A DNA stretch of 64,000 nt from Actinomadura sp. J1-007 (GCF_009793335.1 NZ_WING01000001.1:2232001-2296000); one strand, 5' to 3'. Counted from the stretch's first letter, positions 15,095-24,518 are shown. The notes: generated from the letters alone by a model not told the origin. Made by a program: numbers and translations.

Positions 15095-15233
15095 CCCCAT
15101 CTTTCCTGCGCCGCCTTGACGCAGGCCGGAGTTGGCACCATCTCCCGGCCGGCCTCGCAGAATCGCGAGCGCGTACGTGCCGGGTGGTTGCCGGGGCTTC
15201 GCAGGGCCGGTCCCTCCACCCCTCTGGATGAGC
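15095..15233 (-). promoter_or_regulatory. SAM-I (S-box) riboswitch upstream of thrC
   Basis: On the minus strand the order of conserved segments fits SAM-I: CTCATCCAGAGGGGTGGAGG, then GACCGGCCCTGCGAAGCCCC, GGCAACC, GGTGCCAACTCC, and a closing AGGAAAGATGGGGAG that pairs with the 5' CTCATC to make P1. The 3' edge touches the thrC ribosome binding site (GAGAAAGGG). High SAM should therefore block thrC and cysO. The DNA from here to 15361 holds the promoter, which I cannot place with confidence. Confidence 0.9.
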
Positions 15234-15361
15234 GGTATTCAGTTGTCCACGAGAACCATCCTCGTGCGGCGAGCGCGGAAGCGAGAGCTATCGGCTCGTA
15301 TGCGTGACTTTACATGATCTGACCGGATGCCAGACAGGTGGGTCCCACACGTTGAGACGTT

Positions 15362-15391
15362 ACCCCGGCGTGGTCTTGATCACGCCGGGGT
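15362..15391 (-). terminator. Hairpin terminator at the 3' end of the CDF gene
   Basis: An 11-bp perfect stem (ACCCCGGCGTG) with an 8-base loop. It overlaps the last codons and stop of the CDF gene. It lacks a strong T tract, as is common in actinobacteria. Confidence 0.6.
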
Positions 15392-16372
15392 GCGTCCGCC
15401 GGGGCGGGGGCGGGCGAGGAGGCGGCGGCGGTAGCGGGCCGGCGCCGGGTCCGTGCCGCCCTCCTGGGTGGGGTCGAGGAACACGTGGCGGACGATCGGC
15501 AGGCGCTCGCGGAGGCTCGCGTCGATCGCGCCCGCGACGTCCTCGGCCTCGTCCGCGCTGATGTCGTCGGAGAAGTGCACCTTGGCCGCCACGAGGATGT
15601 CGTCCGGACCGAAGTGCATGGTGAGCAGCTCCTCGACGCCGGTCACGCCGGGCGCGCCCTCGATCTCGGCGCGGATCGCGCGCTGCGCGGCGGGGTCGGC
15701 GGCCCGGCCGATGAGCAGACCCATGCTGTCGCGGCCGAGGGCGACCGCGACGACCACCAGGAGCAGGCCGATCAGGATGGACGCGACGCCGTCCCACACC
15801 GCCGAGCCGGTGAGCTCGCGCAGCGTGAGCCCGGCCGCGGCGAACGCCAGGCCGACCATCGCGGCGCTGTCCTCGAACAGCGCGGCCTTGAACGTCACGT
15901 CCGGCGTGCGCCGCACGTGCTCGACGACGCCGGGGCCGTCCCCGCGCGTCTCGCGCCGCGCCTGCGTGTACGCCCGGACCCACGAGGCGCCCTCCAGCAG
16001 CGCGGCGAGCGCGAGCACCGCGTACGCCAGCCAGACCTGCGTGCCCGCGCCGCCGTGCCCGGTGATCGCCAGGACGCCCTCGAAGATGGAGTAGCCGCCG
16101 CCGGCGACGAAGATGCCGAACGCGGCGAGCAGCGACCAGAAGTAGCGCTCGTTCCCGTACCCGAACGGGTGGTGTTTGTCGGGAGGCCGCGCGCTGCGCC
16201 GCAGCGACGCCAGCAGGAACCCCTGGTTGAGCGTGTCGGCCACCGAGTGCGCCGCCTCGGCCATCATCGCGCTCGACCCCGCGAGCACTCCGGCGGCCAG
16301 TTTCGTGAACGCGAGGATGAGGTTCGCGGCGCCCGCTACGAGCACCGTCTTCTTCGTCTCGGCCCTACTCAC
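15380..16372 (-). CDS. Cation diffusion facilitator (CDF) metal transporter
   Basis: A 330-residue member of the CDF family, which exports divalent metals such as zinc or iron by proton antiport. An early membrane helix carries the HxxxD metal site (AEAAHSVADTLNQG), followed by FGYGNERYF. A second metal pair appears as FEDSAAMVGL and DGVASI. The C-terminal cytosolic ferredoxin-like domain includes MHFGPDDILVAAKVHF. Metal choice cannot be read with certainty: the first site is H/D and the second is D/D, compatible with zinc, iron or manganese. The start is a GTG and the gene is monocistronic. Confidence 0.9.
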   Translation of the reverse strand: MSRAETKKTVLVAGAANLILAFTKLAAGVLAGSSAMMAEAAHSVADTLNQGFLLASLRRSARPPDKHHPFGYGNERYFWSLLAAFGIFVAGGGYSIFEGVLAITGHGGAGTQVWLAYAVLALAALLEGASWVRAYTQARRETRGDGPGVVEHVRRTPDVTFKAALFEDSAAMVGLAFAAAGLTLRELTGSAVWDGVASILIGLLLVVVAVALGRDSMGLLIGRAADPAAQRAIRAEIEGAPGVTGVEELLTMHFGPDDILVAAKVHFSDDISADEAEDVAGAIDASLRERLPIVRHVFLDPTQEGGTDPAPARYRRRLLARPRPGGRTPA

Positions 16373-16504
16373 GCGCCAGGGTTACCCCGGGCCGGGGGGC
16401 CTAATCCGATGGGTCCGCGTACGCCCGGCCGTCGCGTCCCTGCGTTCTCGACAATCTCGCGGGTCACTTTGGTGCGGCGCCAAAGCAACTGAGACCCTGC
16501 CGGT

Positions 16505-17977
16505 ATGAGCCAAGTGCTGGTGGCGTCCAACCGCGGTCCGGTGTCGTTCTCCCTCTCCGACGACGGCACGCTGACCATGCGGCGCGGGGGCGGGGGCCTT
16601 GTTTCCGGCCTCGCCGCGGTGACCGGCGGACGGGGCCCGGACGGACCGCCGTCGGAGAACGGCGCGGCGCCCGAGGTTCTGTGGGTCTGCGCCGCGCTCG
16701 GCGACGCCGACCGCGCCGCGGCGCGGCAGGCCCCGGACGGACGGCTCGACCAGGCGGGCCGCGACACGGGCGGCGCGGCGGTGCGGATGCTCGACATCCC
16801 CGCCGACACGTTCCACCGGGCCTACAACGCGGTGGCCAACTCGACGCTCTGGTTCGTCCACCACCTGCTGTACGACACACCGCGCACGCCGCACTTCGAC
16901 GCGCGGGCGCGCAGGGACTGGCAGTCGTACGAGGCGTACAACGCGGCGTTCGCCGACGCGCTCGCCCGGGACGCCGCGCCGGGCGCCAAGGCCGCGATCC
17001 AGGACTACCACCTGTCGCTCGCGCCGCGGATGCTCCGCGACCGCCGTCCCGACCTGAAAATCGTCCACTTCTCGCACACGCCGTGGGCGCCGCCGGAGTA
17101 CTACCGCCTCCTGCCGGACGACATCGGCGCGCGGATCCTCGACGGCATCCTCGGCGCGGACCACGCGGGGTTCCTGACCGAACGGTGGGCGTCGGCGTTC
17201 CTCGACTGCTGCGACCTGCTTCCGGGCACGAAGGTCGACCGGCTCGCCCGTACGGTCACGCGCGCGGGGCACGTCACCCGGATCGGCGTGCACGGGCTCG
17301 GCGTCGACGGCGCCGCGCTGCGCGAGCGCGCCGCGCGGGACGACGTGGCCGAACGCGCGCGCGCCCTGCGCGAACGGGTCGGCGACCGGCGGCTCATCGT
17401 GCGCGTCGACCGCACCGAGCTGTCGAAGAACATCGTGCGCGGCCTCGCCGCGTACCGCGAACTGCTCGTCAACCACCCCGAGTGGCGGGGACGCGTCGTC
17501 CACCTGGCGTTCGCCTACCCGTCGCGCCACGACCTGCGGGAGTACCGCGAGTACACCGAGGCGGTGCGGCGGACGGCCGAGCGGATCACCGAGGAGTTCG
17601 GGACGCCGGACTGGGACCCGCTGATCGTCCAGGTGAACGACGACTTCCCGCGCTCGCTCGCCGCCTACGGGATGGCGGACGTGCTGCTGGTCAACCCGAT
17701 CCGCGACGGCATGAACCTCGTCGCGAAGGAGGGCCCCGTCCTGTCGGAGCGCGGATGCGCGCTGGTGCTGTCGCGCGAGGCGGGCGCCGCGGCCGAGCTG
17801 GACTCCGACGCCCTGCTCGTCAACCCGTACGACGTGTCGCAGACGTCCGAGGCCCTCCACCGGGCGCTCCTGATGCCGCACAGGGAACGCGCCGAACGTT
17901 GCGCCCGTCTCGCCGCCGCCGCGACCGCGCTCCCGCCGCACCGCTGGTTCGCCGACCAACTGGCGGCCCTCGACTGA
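16505..17977 (+). CDS. otsA: Trehalose-6-phosphate synthase (GT20)
   Basis: A 490-residue GT20 retaining glycosyltransferase that joins UDP/GDP-glucose and glucose-6-phosphate to trehalose-6-phosphate. Visible family marks are SNRGPVSF at the start, an RRGGGGLVSGL glucose-6-phosphate loop, YDTPRTPHFD, the HFSHTPWAPPEYYRLLP block, VDRTELSKNIVRGL and the donor-site PIRDGMNLVAKEG followed by LSREAGAAAEL. The OtsB phosphatase gene is 8.3 kb away in the window, completing the pathway for this compatible solute. The gene stands alone, convergent with the sulfotransferase gene. Confidence 0.95.
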   Translation: MSQVLVASNRGPVSFSLSDDGTLTMRRGGGGLVSGLAAVTGGRGPDGPPSENGAAPEVLWVCAALGDADRAAARQAPDGRLDQAGRDTGGAAVRMLDIPADTFHRAYNAVANSTLWFVHHLLYDTPRTPHFDARARRDWQSYEAYNAAFADALARDAAPGAKAAIQDYHLSLAPRMLRDRRPDLKIVHFSHTPWAPPEYYRLLPDDIGARILDGILGADHAGFLTERWASAFLDCCDLLPGTKVDRLARTVTRAGHVTRIGVHGLGVDGAALRERAARDDVAERARALRERVGDRRLIVRVDRTELSKNIVRGLAAYRELLVNHPEWRGRVVHLAFAYPSRHDLREYREYTEAVRRTAERITEEFGTPDWDPLIVQVNDDFPRSLAAYGMADVLLVNPIRDGMNLVAKEGPVLSERGCALVLSREAGAAAELDSDALLVNPYDVSQTSEALHRALLMPHRERAERCARLAAAATALPPHRWFADQLAALD

Positions 17978-18086
17978 CTTGTTCCGGGGTCGTTCGGGTA
18001 GCCGGTCCGTCGGGGCGCGGTTCGTTCTCCGGTGGATTTCGGTCGGTCGTGGCGCTGAACGGTGCGTGACGCGGCTTCTCGCCGTG

Positions 18087-19178
18087 TCAGCGTGCCGGGG
18101 CGGTGGAGGGCGGGGCGTTCTCGCTCGTGACCGCGTCCGCGCCCGTGCCGGAGCCCGCGTCCGCGCCGGGGGCCGGGAGGAGGCAGGTCACGGGGCCCGG
18201 TTCGTGGCGGCGCTGCCAGCGTTCGCGGATGTCGGCCTTGCGGTGCGCCATGCGGCGGTGCGTGCTCGTCCTGGTGAAGCGCGCGAGCTGGGCCGCGGAC
18301 GGTTTCGGGGCGCCGCTCGGCTCGTAGCCGTAGTCGGTGAGGCGGTCGCCGAACGCGGCCTCGGCCAGCCCGACCTCCCACGGCTCCAGCCGTCCGGCCC
18401 ACGAGCCGACGCGGCCGGACGTGACGGCGCCGTGCGTGCGCCCGTGCCACCGCTTCTGCGGCGGGACGGTCAGTTTCGCGAGGCCCTGCGGGGCGGCCAT
18501 CGCCGGGTCGTACTCCTCGCCGAGGAACGCGCACAGCCTGACCAGCTCGTTCTCGGGGTCGGCGACGAGCCGTTCGTACCGCAGCTCGTAGAACGAGTCC
18601 GGGCCGAGCCGAGCCGCGTTGCGGCGGCCCTTGTCGATCGCCTCGCGCCACACGGAGATCGCGTGGTTGACGTCGAGCTTGTACCAGGGCATCTCCTTCA
18701 GGGACGCCACGCAGTCGCGCCCGTCCCGGACGAGATGCACGAACTGCGCGTCCGGGAACATCCGCAGCAGCTTGTCGACGTGCTTGAAGTAGCTGGGCCG
18801 CTTGTCGCCCCAGCGCGGCCTGCCGAACCGGCGCGCGTACGCGCCGAACACGATGCCGAGCGCGGAGCCCAGCGTCGGCGGCCCGGCGACGATCTCGTCC
18901 GCGACGGCGGCGGCGTCCAGGCCGAGGTCGCGGAACTTGGTCTCGCTCCGCCCGGTGATCCACTCGGCCAGCGCACGCCTGTTCTCGGTGGCGCGGAGGT
19001 CACCGAACTCGCACCTCGCCGTGTAGGCCGGAAGGACGAAGCGCGTCTCGGACGGCACCGCGAGCGCGGGGTGCGAGTGGAGCATGAGCTGCAACAGCGT
19101 CGTTCCCGAGCGGGGGCAGCCGATGACGAAGAACGGCCTGGCGGGCGAGGCCGGCGTGCCTGGAGACATGACCCGCAT
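18087..19178 (-). CDS. Sulfotransferase family protein
   Basis: A product of about 363 residues. The N-terminal 5'-PSB loop FFVIGCPRSGTTLLQLML binds PAPS, and the 3'-phosphate motif is VHLVRDGRDCVASL. YERLVADPENELVRLCAFLG is a typical C-terminal segment. It transfers sulfate to an unknown hydroxyl acceptor. The last 45 residues are Pro/Ala-rich and not part of the fold. Two close starts (19178, 19169) are possible; an upstream open stretch is rejected as low-complexity. It is convergent with otsA; a link to trehalose-based sulfolipid is conceivable, but this is not the Stf0 type. Confidence 0.88.
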   Translation of the reverse strand: MRVMSPGTPASPARPFFVIGCPRSGTTLLQLMLHSHPALAVPSETRFVLPAYTARCEFGDLRATENRRALAEWITGRSETKFRDLGLDAAAVADEIVAGPPTLGSALGIVFGAYARRFGRPRWGDKRPSYFKHVDKLLRMFPDAQFVHLVRDGRDCVASLKEMPWYKLDVNHAISVWREAIDKGRRNAARLGPDSFYELRYERLVADPENELVRLCAFLGEEYDPAMAAPQGLAKLTVPPQKRWHGRTHGAVTSGRVGSWAGRLEPWEVGLAEAAFGDRLTDYGYEPSGAPKPSAAQLARFTRTSTHRRMAHRKADIRERWQRRHEPGPVTCLLPAPGADAGSGTGADAVTSENAPPSTAPAR

Positions 19179-19329
19179 GCTCGCGGGCGCGCGCGCCGCC
19201 GGGACGCCGTCTGGGCTCACGCTTGCCGAGGCATTGCCGACCCTTGACGGCCGCTGACCTCGCCGTTCCGCCCCATGCACGCCCGGCGGCGGGGAGCGGG
19301 GCGTTCAGGCTCGGGGTCAGGTGCGCGGG

Positions 19330-19881
19330 TCAGGTGTAGGACTCGCCCAGGGTCTGGCGGACCTGCTTGCGGGCCTCGTGGATGCGGGACTTGACCGTGC
19401 CGAGCGGCAGCTTGAGCTGCTCGGCGATCTCCGCGTACTCCAGTTGCGAGACGTCGCGCAGGACCAGGGCCTGGATGAGGTCGGGCTTGCGGGCCTCCAG
19501 GTCCTCCATCGCGTCGAGGATGTCGACGCGCGAGCCGGCGATCACGCTCGTGCGGCGCGGGTCGGGGCGCTGCTGGGGCAGCTCGCCCGCCTGCTCGACC
19601 GAGCGGCGCTTCAGCGACCGGTAGGTGGAACGGGCCGAGTTGGAGACCACCACGTGCAGCCACGTGCTGAACCGCGACCGGCCCTCGAACCGGTGGATGT
19701 TCCGCGCGACCTGCAACAACGCGTCCTGGCACGCCTCCTCGGCGTCCTGCCGGCAGGGCAGGAAGCGCGAGCTGTGCCGCAGCACGTCAGGCTCGATCTT
19801 GCGCAGGAGCTCGTTGAGGGCAGCCTGATCCCCCTGAGCGGCCTTGACGGCCAGCTCCTCGGTCCTCTCATCGAATGCCAT
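19330..19881 (-). CDS. ECF-type RNA polymerase sigma factor
   Basis: A 183-residue sigma-70 family protein with region 2 (QDAEEACQDALLQVARNIHR, then RSRFSTWLHVVVSNSARS) and region 4 helix-turn-helix (LEYAEIAEQLKLPLGTVKSR). No anti-sigma gene follows. Instead it is divergent, 54 bases apart, from a membrane Ser/Thr kinase gene, so the shared intergenic DNA probably drives both. Phosphorylation of the factor or a regulator by the kinase is a reasonable guess with no direct evidence. Confidence 0.93.
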   Translation of the reverse strand: MAFDERTEELAVKAAQGDQAALNELLRKIEPDVLRHSSRFLPCRQDAEEACQDALLQVARNIHRFEGRSRFSTWLHVVVSNSARSTYRSLKRRSVEQAGELPQQRPDPRRTSVIAGSRVDILDAMEDLEARKPDLIQALVLRDVSQLEYAEIAEQLKLPLGTVKSRIHEARKQVRQTLGESYT

Positions 19882-19935
19882 CGCCGCGCCTCATGGTCGT
19901 CTGCACACACCCCGTTTGTTGGGCATGATACGGGA

Positions 19936-22204
19936 GTGTCCTTCCCACCTACTGTCGGCCGTTACCGAATCGATCGCGTCCTCGGGTCAGGGGCGTTCGC
20001 GTCTGTGTGGCTCGGGCACGACGACGCGCTGGACGCCCAAGTGGCGATCAAGGTGCTGTCCGGAAGCCTCATCGACGACCTGGACGTGCGCAATCGCTTC
20101 CTGGAGGAGGCGCGCATCCTGCGCAGGGCCGACTCCGAACGGTTGGTCCGCGTGCACGATATCGGCGAGCTCCCTGACGGGCGCCCCTACTTCGTGATGT
20201 CGTACGCCGACCGCGGAACGCTCGCCGACCGCATGCGCGAACGGCCACTTCCGGTCAACGAGGCGCTCGCCCTCGCCGAGGAGACCGCGCACGGCGTCGA
20301 GGTCATCAACACGCTCGGGGTGATCCACCGCGACCTGAAACCGTCCAACGTGCTGTTCCAGTCGACGGCGGACGGCGGCGAGAAGGTGCTGATCGCCGAC
20401 CTCGGCCTCGCCAAGGCCCTCGCGCACGCCTCCGGCGCGTTCACGCTGCCCGTCGGGACGCCCGGCTACATGTCGCCCGAGCAGGCGCGGTTCGGCGGCG
20501 GTCTCGACGTGCGCGCCGACGTGTACGGGCTCGGCGCGCTGACCTACCACATGCTCACCGGCCGCGCCCCCGGCCCCGCGCCCGTCAAGTCGCCGCCGAG
20601 CGCCCTGCGCGAAGGGCTGTCGCCCGCGTTCGACCAGGTCATCCTGCGTGCTCTTGAGGTCGAACGGGAGAAGCGCTGGCCGACCGCCGAGGCGTTCGCG
20701 GAGGCTCTGGCGACGCTGCGCCCGACCGGCGTGCCCGGCGCGGCGGGCGCCGGCGCGGCTGCCGGTGCCGCGGCCGGTGCGACGGCGGCCGGCGCCGCGG
20801 CGGCCGGTGCCGGTTTCGCGCCGCCGCCGGAGACCGAGGCCGACATCGACCCTGATGCGACCATGCACGACCGCTTCCGGCAGCCCGCGCCGCCGTCCGC
20901 CCCTGCGCAGGGGCAGGGCGGTGGAGGTTACGAGCAGCCGGGCGGCGTTCAGGGGCCGGGCGGCACGGAGGTGTCGGGCCACGAGCCGTACGGGCAGGAG
21001 CAGATGCCCGCGGGCGCGCAGACGCAGCTTGACCAGCCGATCGAGCGGCTTCCGCCGGACGACGACGTCCGTACGTCGGAGATGCACGTGCCTCCGGGGC
21101 AGGACCGGCGTCCGGCGGCCGGCGAGGACGCGACGATCGTCGACCATCCGGGCGGCGCCGGCGGGGCGCGGTTCGGGCAGGCGGAGCCGCCGACCGATCC
21201 GGACGACGGCCGCACCGTGTCGTTGCCTCCTTCCGGCTACTCCGCGTCTCCCGGCGGTGGGAGCGGCGGAGGCGGCGGAGGCGAAGAGGGCAAGACGACG
21301 GTGTTCCCGATGCAGCCGCCGGGGGGCGGCGGCGGTTCCGGGCAGCCGCAGGGCCCCGGGTACACGCAGGGCCCCGGACCCGGTCAGCCGTACGGCGGCG
21401 GGCACGGGCAGCAGGGGCCGCCTCCGCCGACCGGGTTCCAGGCGGCTCCGCCCGCGCAGGGCGGCGGGCAGAAGGGTGCGCGCGGCGGCTTCCTGGCCAA
21501 GCTCAAGGGCGGCGGCGGCAGCGGAGGCGGTTCGGGAGGGACGGGCGGCGGCCCGTCTCCCGCGCGAGGGCAGGGGCCCGCGGCGGGAGGGCCGAAGAAG
21601 TTCCTCACCCCGTTGATCATCACGGTGGTGGTGCTGGCCGTGGCGGTCGTCGGCGGGCTCGCGCTCGGCACGCTGTTCTCGGACGGGGACGACGGCGGCG
21701 GGGCGGCAAGAAGAAGTCGTCCGTCCCCGAGGACTTCACCTCGTTCGCCGACCCGGGCGGCAAGATCAAGGTGTCGGCGCCGCGGACGTGGCCCCGCCAG
21801 CAGGAGCAGACGTGGGTGCCGTCGACGGTCGGGCTCGCGGACGCCCGGCCCCGGCCGGTGCTCCGCGCGACCCCCAACGTCGTCGCGTTCAAGGGGAACG
21901 GCAAGAGCCCCGGCGTCTTCGTCGGCGTGACGACCGACGTGGCCCCGGGCAAGCTGCCGCCGCCAGCGGCGGCCTCGCACTCGCGCTGCACGAAGGGCTC
22001 CCCCGAGAACTACACCTCCCCGACGGCGCGCTCTCCGGAACGATCACCCGCTACACCGCCTGCCCGGCCGGAACGCCCTCGGTCACCGAGGTCGGGCTGA
22101 AGGACAAGGGCGGACGGTTCGGCCTGTGGGTCCGGGTGAAGGAGAGCGACAACCGCAACCTGACCAAGAACATCCTCGACACCCTCAAGGTCACCGGTCC
22201 CTGA
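19936..22204 (+). CDS. Membrane Ser/Thr protein kinase (PASTA-less), two frameshifts
   Basis: The GTG start at 19936 follows CGGGAG. The N-terminal kinase domain covers residues about 9-265: GSGAFASVWLG (P-loop), VAIKVL (lysine), HRDLKPSNVLF (catalytic loop), IADLGLAK (Mg loop, DLG) and GTPGYMSPEQ (activation/P+1). A long Ala/Gly/Pro-rich linker (about 300 residues) leads to one membrane helix (PLIITVVVLAVAVVGGLALG). The frame breaks at about 21700-21703 (G run) and again at 22018-22021 (C run). Adding one base at each restores a C-terminal outer domain with VPEDFTSFADPGGKIKVSAP, a cysteine pair and VRVKESDNRNLTKNIL up to the stop at 22204. The outer part resembles a small PsbP/Mog1-like domain. 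Repaired length is about 756 residues. Confidence 0.85.
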
Positions 22205-22235
22205 CGACAGGTCACCGGTCCCTGACGAACACATC

Positions 22236-22274
22236 GCCGCCGGAGCCCGCCGTCTCGGTACGGGCTCCGGCGGC
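22236..22274. terminator. Bidirectional terminator between kinase and monooxygenase genes
   Basis: A 14-bp perfect stem (GCCGCCGGAGCCCG) with an 11-base loop between two convergent genes. Confidence 0.75.
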
Positions 22275-22319
22275 ATCGTCGTTCGGGCGGCGCCTGAGCA
22301 GGCGGGGCGCCCGGACGGG

Positions 22320-23585
22320 CTAGTTCCGCCCCTCCTTGACGGACGTCCCGCCGGGGCGCGTGGCCGACCGCCCGGGGACGGCCTCCGGCGTGCGCACGTG
22401 CTCGGGCAGCGGGCCGTAGCCGCCGAGCCGTGCGACCGCACGCCGGAGCGGCCGGGAACCGGCCACGCCGCCGAGCAGCCGCCGCGGTCCGGACGTCCCG
22501 CCGACGCGCAGCGGCCTGCCCGCGAGCGTCGGCGCGACCAGGAAGCGGTGGGCGGCGAGCTGGGCGCTCTGCACGGCCGCCGTCGGCCAGCCGCGGCGGC
22601 GCTGCACGGCGGCGAGGTCGGCGGTGGTCACGCCGCCGCGCAGCAGCGGCCCGCACAGCCGGTTGGCCGCCGCGACGGAGTCCTGGATCGCGAGGTTGAT
22701 CCCGACGCCGCCGACCGGCGACATGGCGTGGGCGGCGTCGCCGACGCACAGCAGGCCGGGCCGGTACCAGCGGCGCAGCCGGTCCACGCGGACGTCCAGC
22801 ACGCTGACCTCGTCGAGCCCGCCGACCCGGTCGGCGAGGAACGGCAGCAGCTCCGCGACCGTCCGGCGCAGCCCCTCCGCCTCCGGCTCGTACCGGCCCT
22901 TCGGGACGACGTAGGCGAGCTGCCAGTACCCGGTGCGGTTGATCGCCGCCATCAGCCGTCCCGGCGAGGCGCGCAGGAACGAGTCGTCGCGGTCGCCCGG
23001 ACGGCGCGGCAGGCGGAACCACAGCACGTCCATCGGCGCGCCGAACTCCCGCGAAGGCAGTCCCGACGCGCGCCGCAGCGCCGAATGGCGCCCGTCCGCG
23101 GCGACCGTGAGCGCGGCGCGCAGCACGCGCCGTTCGCCCGCCGCGTCGCGGTAGCGGACGCCCGCGACCCGCCCGTTCTCGTGGACGAGCCCCGTCGCCT
23201 CGGCGTTCGTCAGCAGCCGGAACCCCGGATGGCGGGACGCCTCGTCCGCGAGCATGTCGAGGAAGTCCCACTGCGGCACCATCGCGAGGTACGGATGGGG
23301 GCCGCGCAGGGCGCCGAGGTCGGTCAGCGTGGCCTCGCGGTCGTCCAGGACGAGCGTGAGGCCGGTGACCTTGCGGTGTTCGAGGCGCTGGAAGCGCTCG
23401 CCCAGGCCGAGCTCGTCCAGCACCTCCAGCGTGGACGGATGGATCGTGTCGCCGCGGAAGTCGCGCAGGAAGTCGCCGTGCTTCTCCAGGACGGTGACCT
23501 CGATCCCGGCGCGAGCGAGCAGGAGCCCCAGCATCACGCCGGCCGGGCCGCCCCCGGCGACGCAGCATGTGGTGGTCTCGGACAT
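22320..23585 (-). CDS. FAD-dependent monooxygenase (PHBH fold)
   Basis: A 421-residue class A flavoprotein hydroxylase. Marks are the FAD-binding CCVAGGGPAGVMLGLLLARA, the DG motif region TVAADGRHSALRRASGL, and the FAD ribityl-phosphate motif LLCVGDAAHAMSPVGGVGIN. It uses NAD(P)H and oxygen to hydroxylate an aromatic or polyketide-like compound; the substrate is unknown. The gene is divergent from the PadR gene, a typical repressor/target arrangement, so induction by a phenolic compound or drug is likely. The start at 23585 has a GAGGGGG site 9 bases upstream. Confidence 0.9.
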   Translation of the reverse strand: MSETTTCCVAGGGPAGVMLGLLLARAGIEVTVLEKHGDFLRDFRGDTIHPSTLEVLDELGLGERFQRLEHRKVTGLTLVLDDREATLTDLGALRGPHPYLAMVPQWDFLDMLADEASRHPGFRLLTNAEATGLVHENGRVAGVRYRDAAGERRVLRAALTVAADGRHSALRRASGLPSREFGAPMDVLWFRLPRRPGDRDDSFLRASPGRLMAAINRTGYWQLAYVVPKGRYEPEAEGLRRTVAELLPFLADRVGGLDEVSVLDVRVDRLRRWYRPGLLCVGDAAHAMSPVGGVGINLAIQDSVAAANRLCGPLLRGGVTTADLAAVQRRRGWPTAAVQSAQLAAHRFLVAPTLAGRPLRVGGTSGPRRLLGGVAGSRPLRRAVARLGGYGPLPEHVRTPEAVPGRSATRPGGTSVKEGRN

Positions 23586-23609
23586 GCGCACCACCCCCTC
23601 GCACTCAAT

Positions 23610-23623
23610 TCATCACATGATGA
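23610..23623. promoter_or_regulatory. Palindrome TCATCA-N2-TGATGA, candidate operator
   Basis: A perfect 6-bp inverted repeat with a 2-base centre in the 128-bp region between the monooxygenase and padR starts, 24 bases upstream of the monooxygenase ATG. Position suggests repressor control of that gene. Confidence 0.45.
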
Positions 23624-23666
23624 GATCTGGGTCAACCCCGTCGGGTGTTGCATCGCGACCGGTTTC

Positions 23667-23676
23667 CGATATATCG
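23667..23676. promoter_or_regulatory. Palindrome CGATATATCG, candidate PadR operator
   Basis: A perfect 10-bp palindrome in locally AT-rich DNA, 37 bases upstream of padR. ATAT-centred palindromes of this kind are used by several PadR regulators, so autoregulation is likely. Confidence 0.55.
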
Positions 23677-23713
23677 TTAATGCATCGCAACCGATCAGAG
23701 AAGGAGAACCGCG

Positions 23714-24346
23714 ATGCGAGACCAACACCACCACCAGAGGCGCGGAACGTTCCGCGCGCCCGAGGAGCGCCAGCGGCGCGGCGACCCGTTCGGCCCGTGG
23801 GGCGCCGCGTTCGGTCCGGGCGGCCAGGGGTACGGGCCGGGCTTCGGCCCCGGCCGGCACGGCCACCCCGGAGGCAGGGGCCGCGGCGGACGCGGCCGGC
23901 GGACCCGGCGCGGCAACGTCCGCGCCGCCCTGCTGGCCCTGCTCGCCGAACGCCCGATGCACGGCTACGAGATGATCCAGGAGCTCGACAACCGCACCAA
24001 CGGCGTCTGGCGTCCGAGCCCCGGCTCGGTCTACCCGACGCTCCAGATGCTGGAGGACGAGGGCCTGGTCACCAGCGAGGAGCAGGGCGGCAAGCGGCTG
24101 TTCGCGCTGACCGACGAGGGGCGCGAGAGCGCCGAGGCCCAGACCGCCGCCCCCTGGGACGAGGTCACCGAGGCCGCGGGCGAGAACGTCATGCGCGGCC
24201 GGGAGGCCGTCGGCCAGCTCATGGGCGCGCTCCAGCAGGTCATGGCCGTCGGCAGCGAGACGCAGAAGGCCCGGGCGCTGGACGTCGTCAACGACGCCCG
24301 CCGCCGCATCTACGGCATCCTCGCCGATGACCCCGAAGCCGAGTAA
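23714..24346 (+). CDS. PadR family transcriptional regulator
   Basis: A 210-residue protein. Residues 1-65 are Gly/Arg/His-rich and disordered (GPGFGPGRHGHPGGRGRGG). The PadR winged helix follows: NVRAALLALLAERPMHGYEM, then RPSPGSVYPTLQMLEDEGLV and a GGKRLFALTDEG wing. The C-terminal dimerisation helices run from about residue 150. Family members repress detoxification genes and respond to phenolics. It is divergent from the FAD monooxygenase, with two palindromes between them. It starts at 23714 with a GAAGGAG site 6 bases upstream. Confidence 0.93.
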   Translation: MRDQHHHQRRGTFRAPEERQRRGDPFGPWGAAFGPGGQGYGPGFGPGRHGHPGGRGRGGRGRRTRRGNVRAALLALLAERPMHGYEMIQELDNRTNGVWRPSPGSVYPTLQMLEDEGLVTSEEQGGKRLFALTDEGRESAEAQTAAPWDEVTEAAGENVMRGREAVGQLMGALQQVMAVGSETQKARALDVVNDARRRIYGILADDPEAE

Positions 24347-24465
24347 CCCGCGAGAGAAGTCCGAAAGAGCCGGCCCGTACGCCTCGCGCCCGCGCCGCCC
24401 CTGGTCACCCGGCCCCGCGCCGCGTCACCACCGGCCGCCCCGGCCGAGCCCGAACGGGCCACCCC

Positions 24466-24518
24466 GGGCCGCCGGGCGGACGACCCCCAGTCGTCCCCCG
24501 GCGGCCCGTCCTTTTTCC
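24466..24518 (+). terminator. padR terminator
   Basis: A long GC stem (GGGCCGCCGGG...CCCGGCGGCCC, one mismatch) extended by GGACGAC/GTCGTCC and followed by CTTTTT on the plus strand. This is one of the few classic T-tailed terminators here. Confidence 0.8.

Noticed and set aside
13777..15219. A 480-codon frame overlapping thrC on the same strand
   Set aside because: Arg/Pro/Gly-rich out-of-frame reading of thrC and its riboswitch.
18087..19178. Stf0-type trehalose sulfotransferase beside otsA
   Set aside because: The PAPS loop and overall pattern fit the general sulfotransferase family (PF13469-like), not Stf0; only proximity suggested it.
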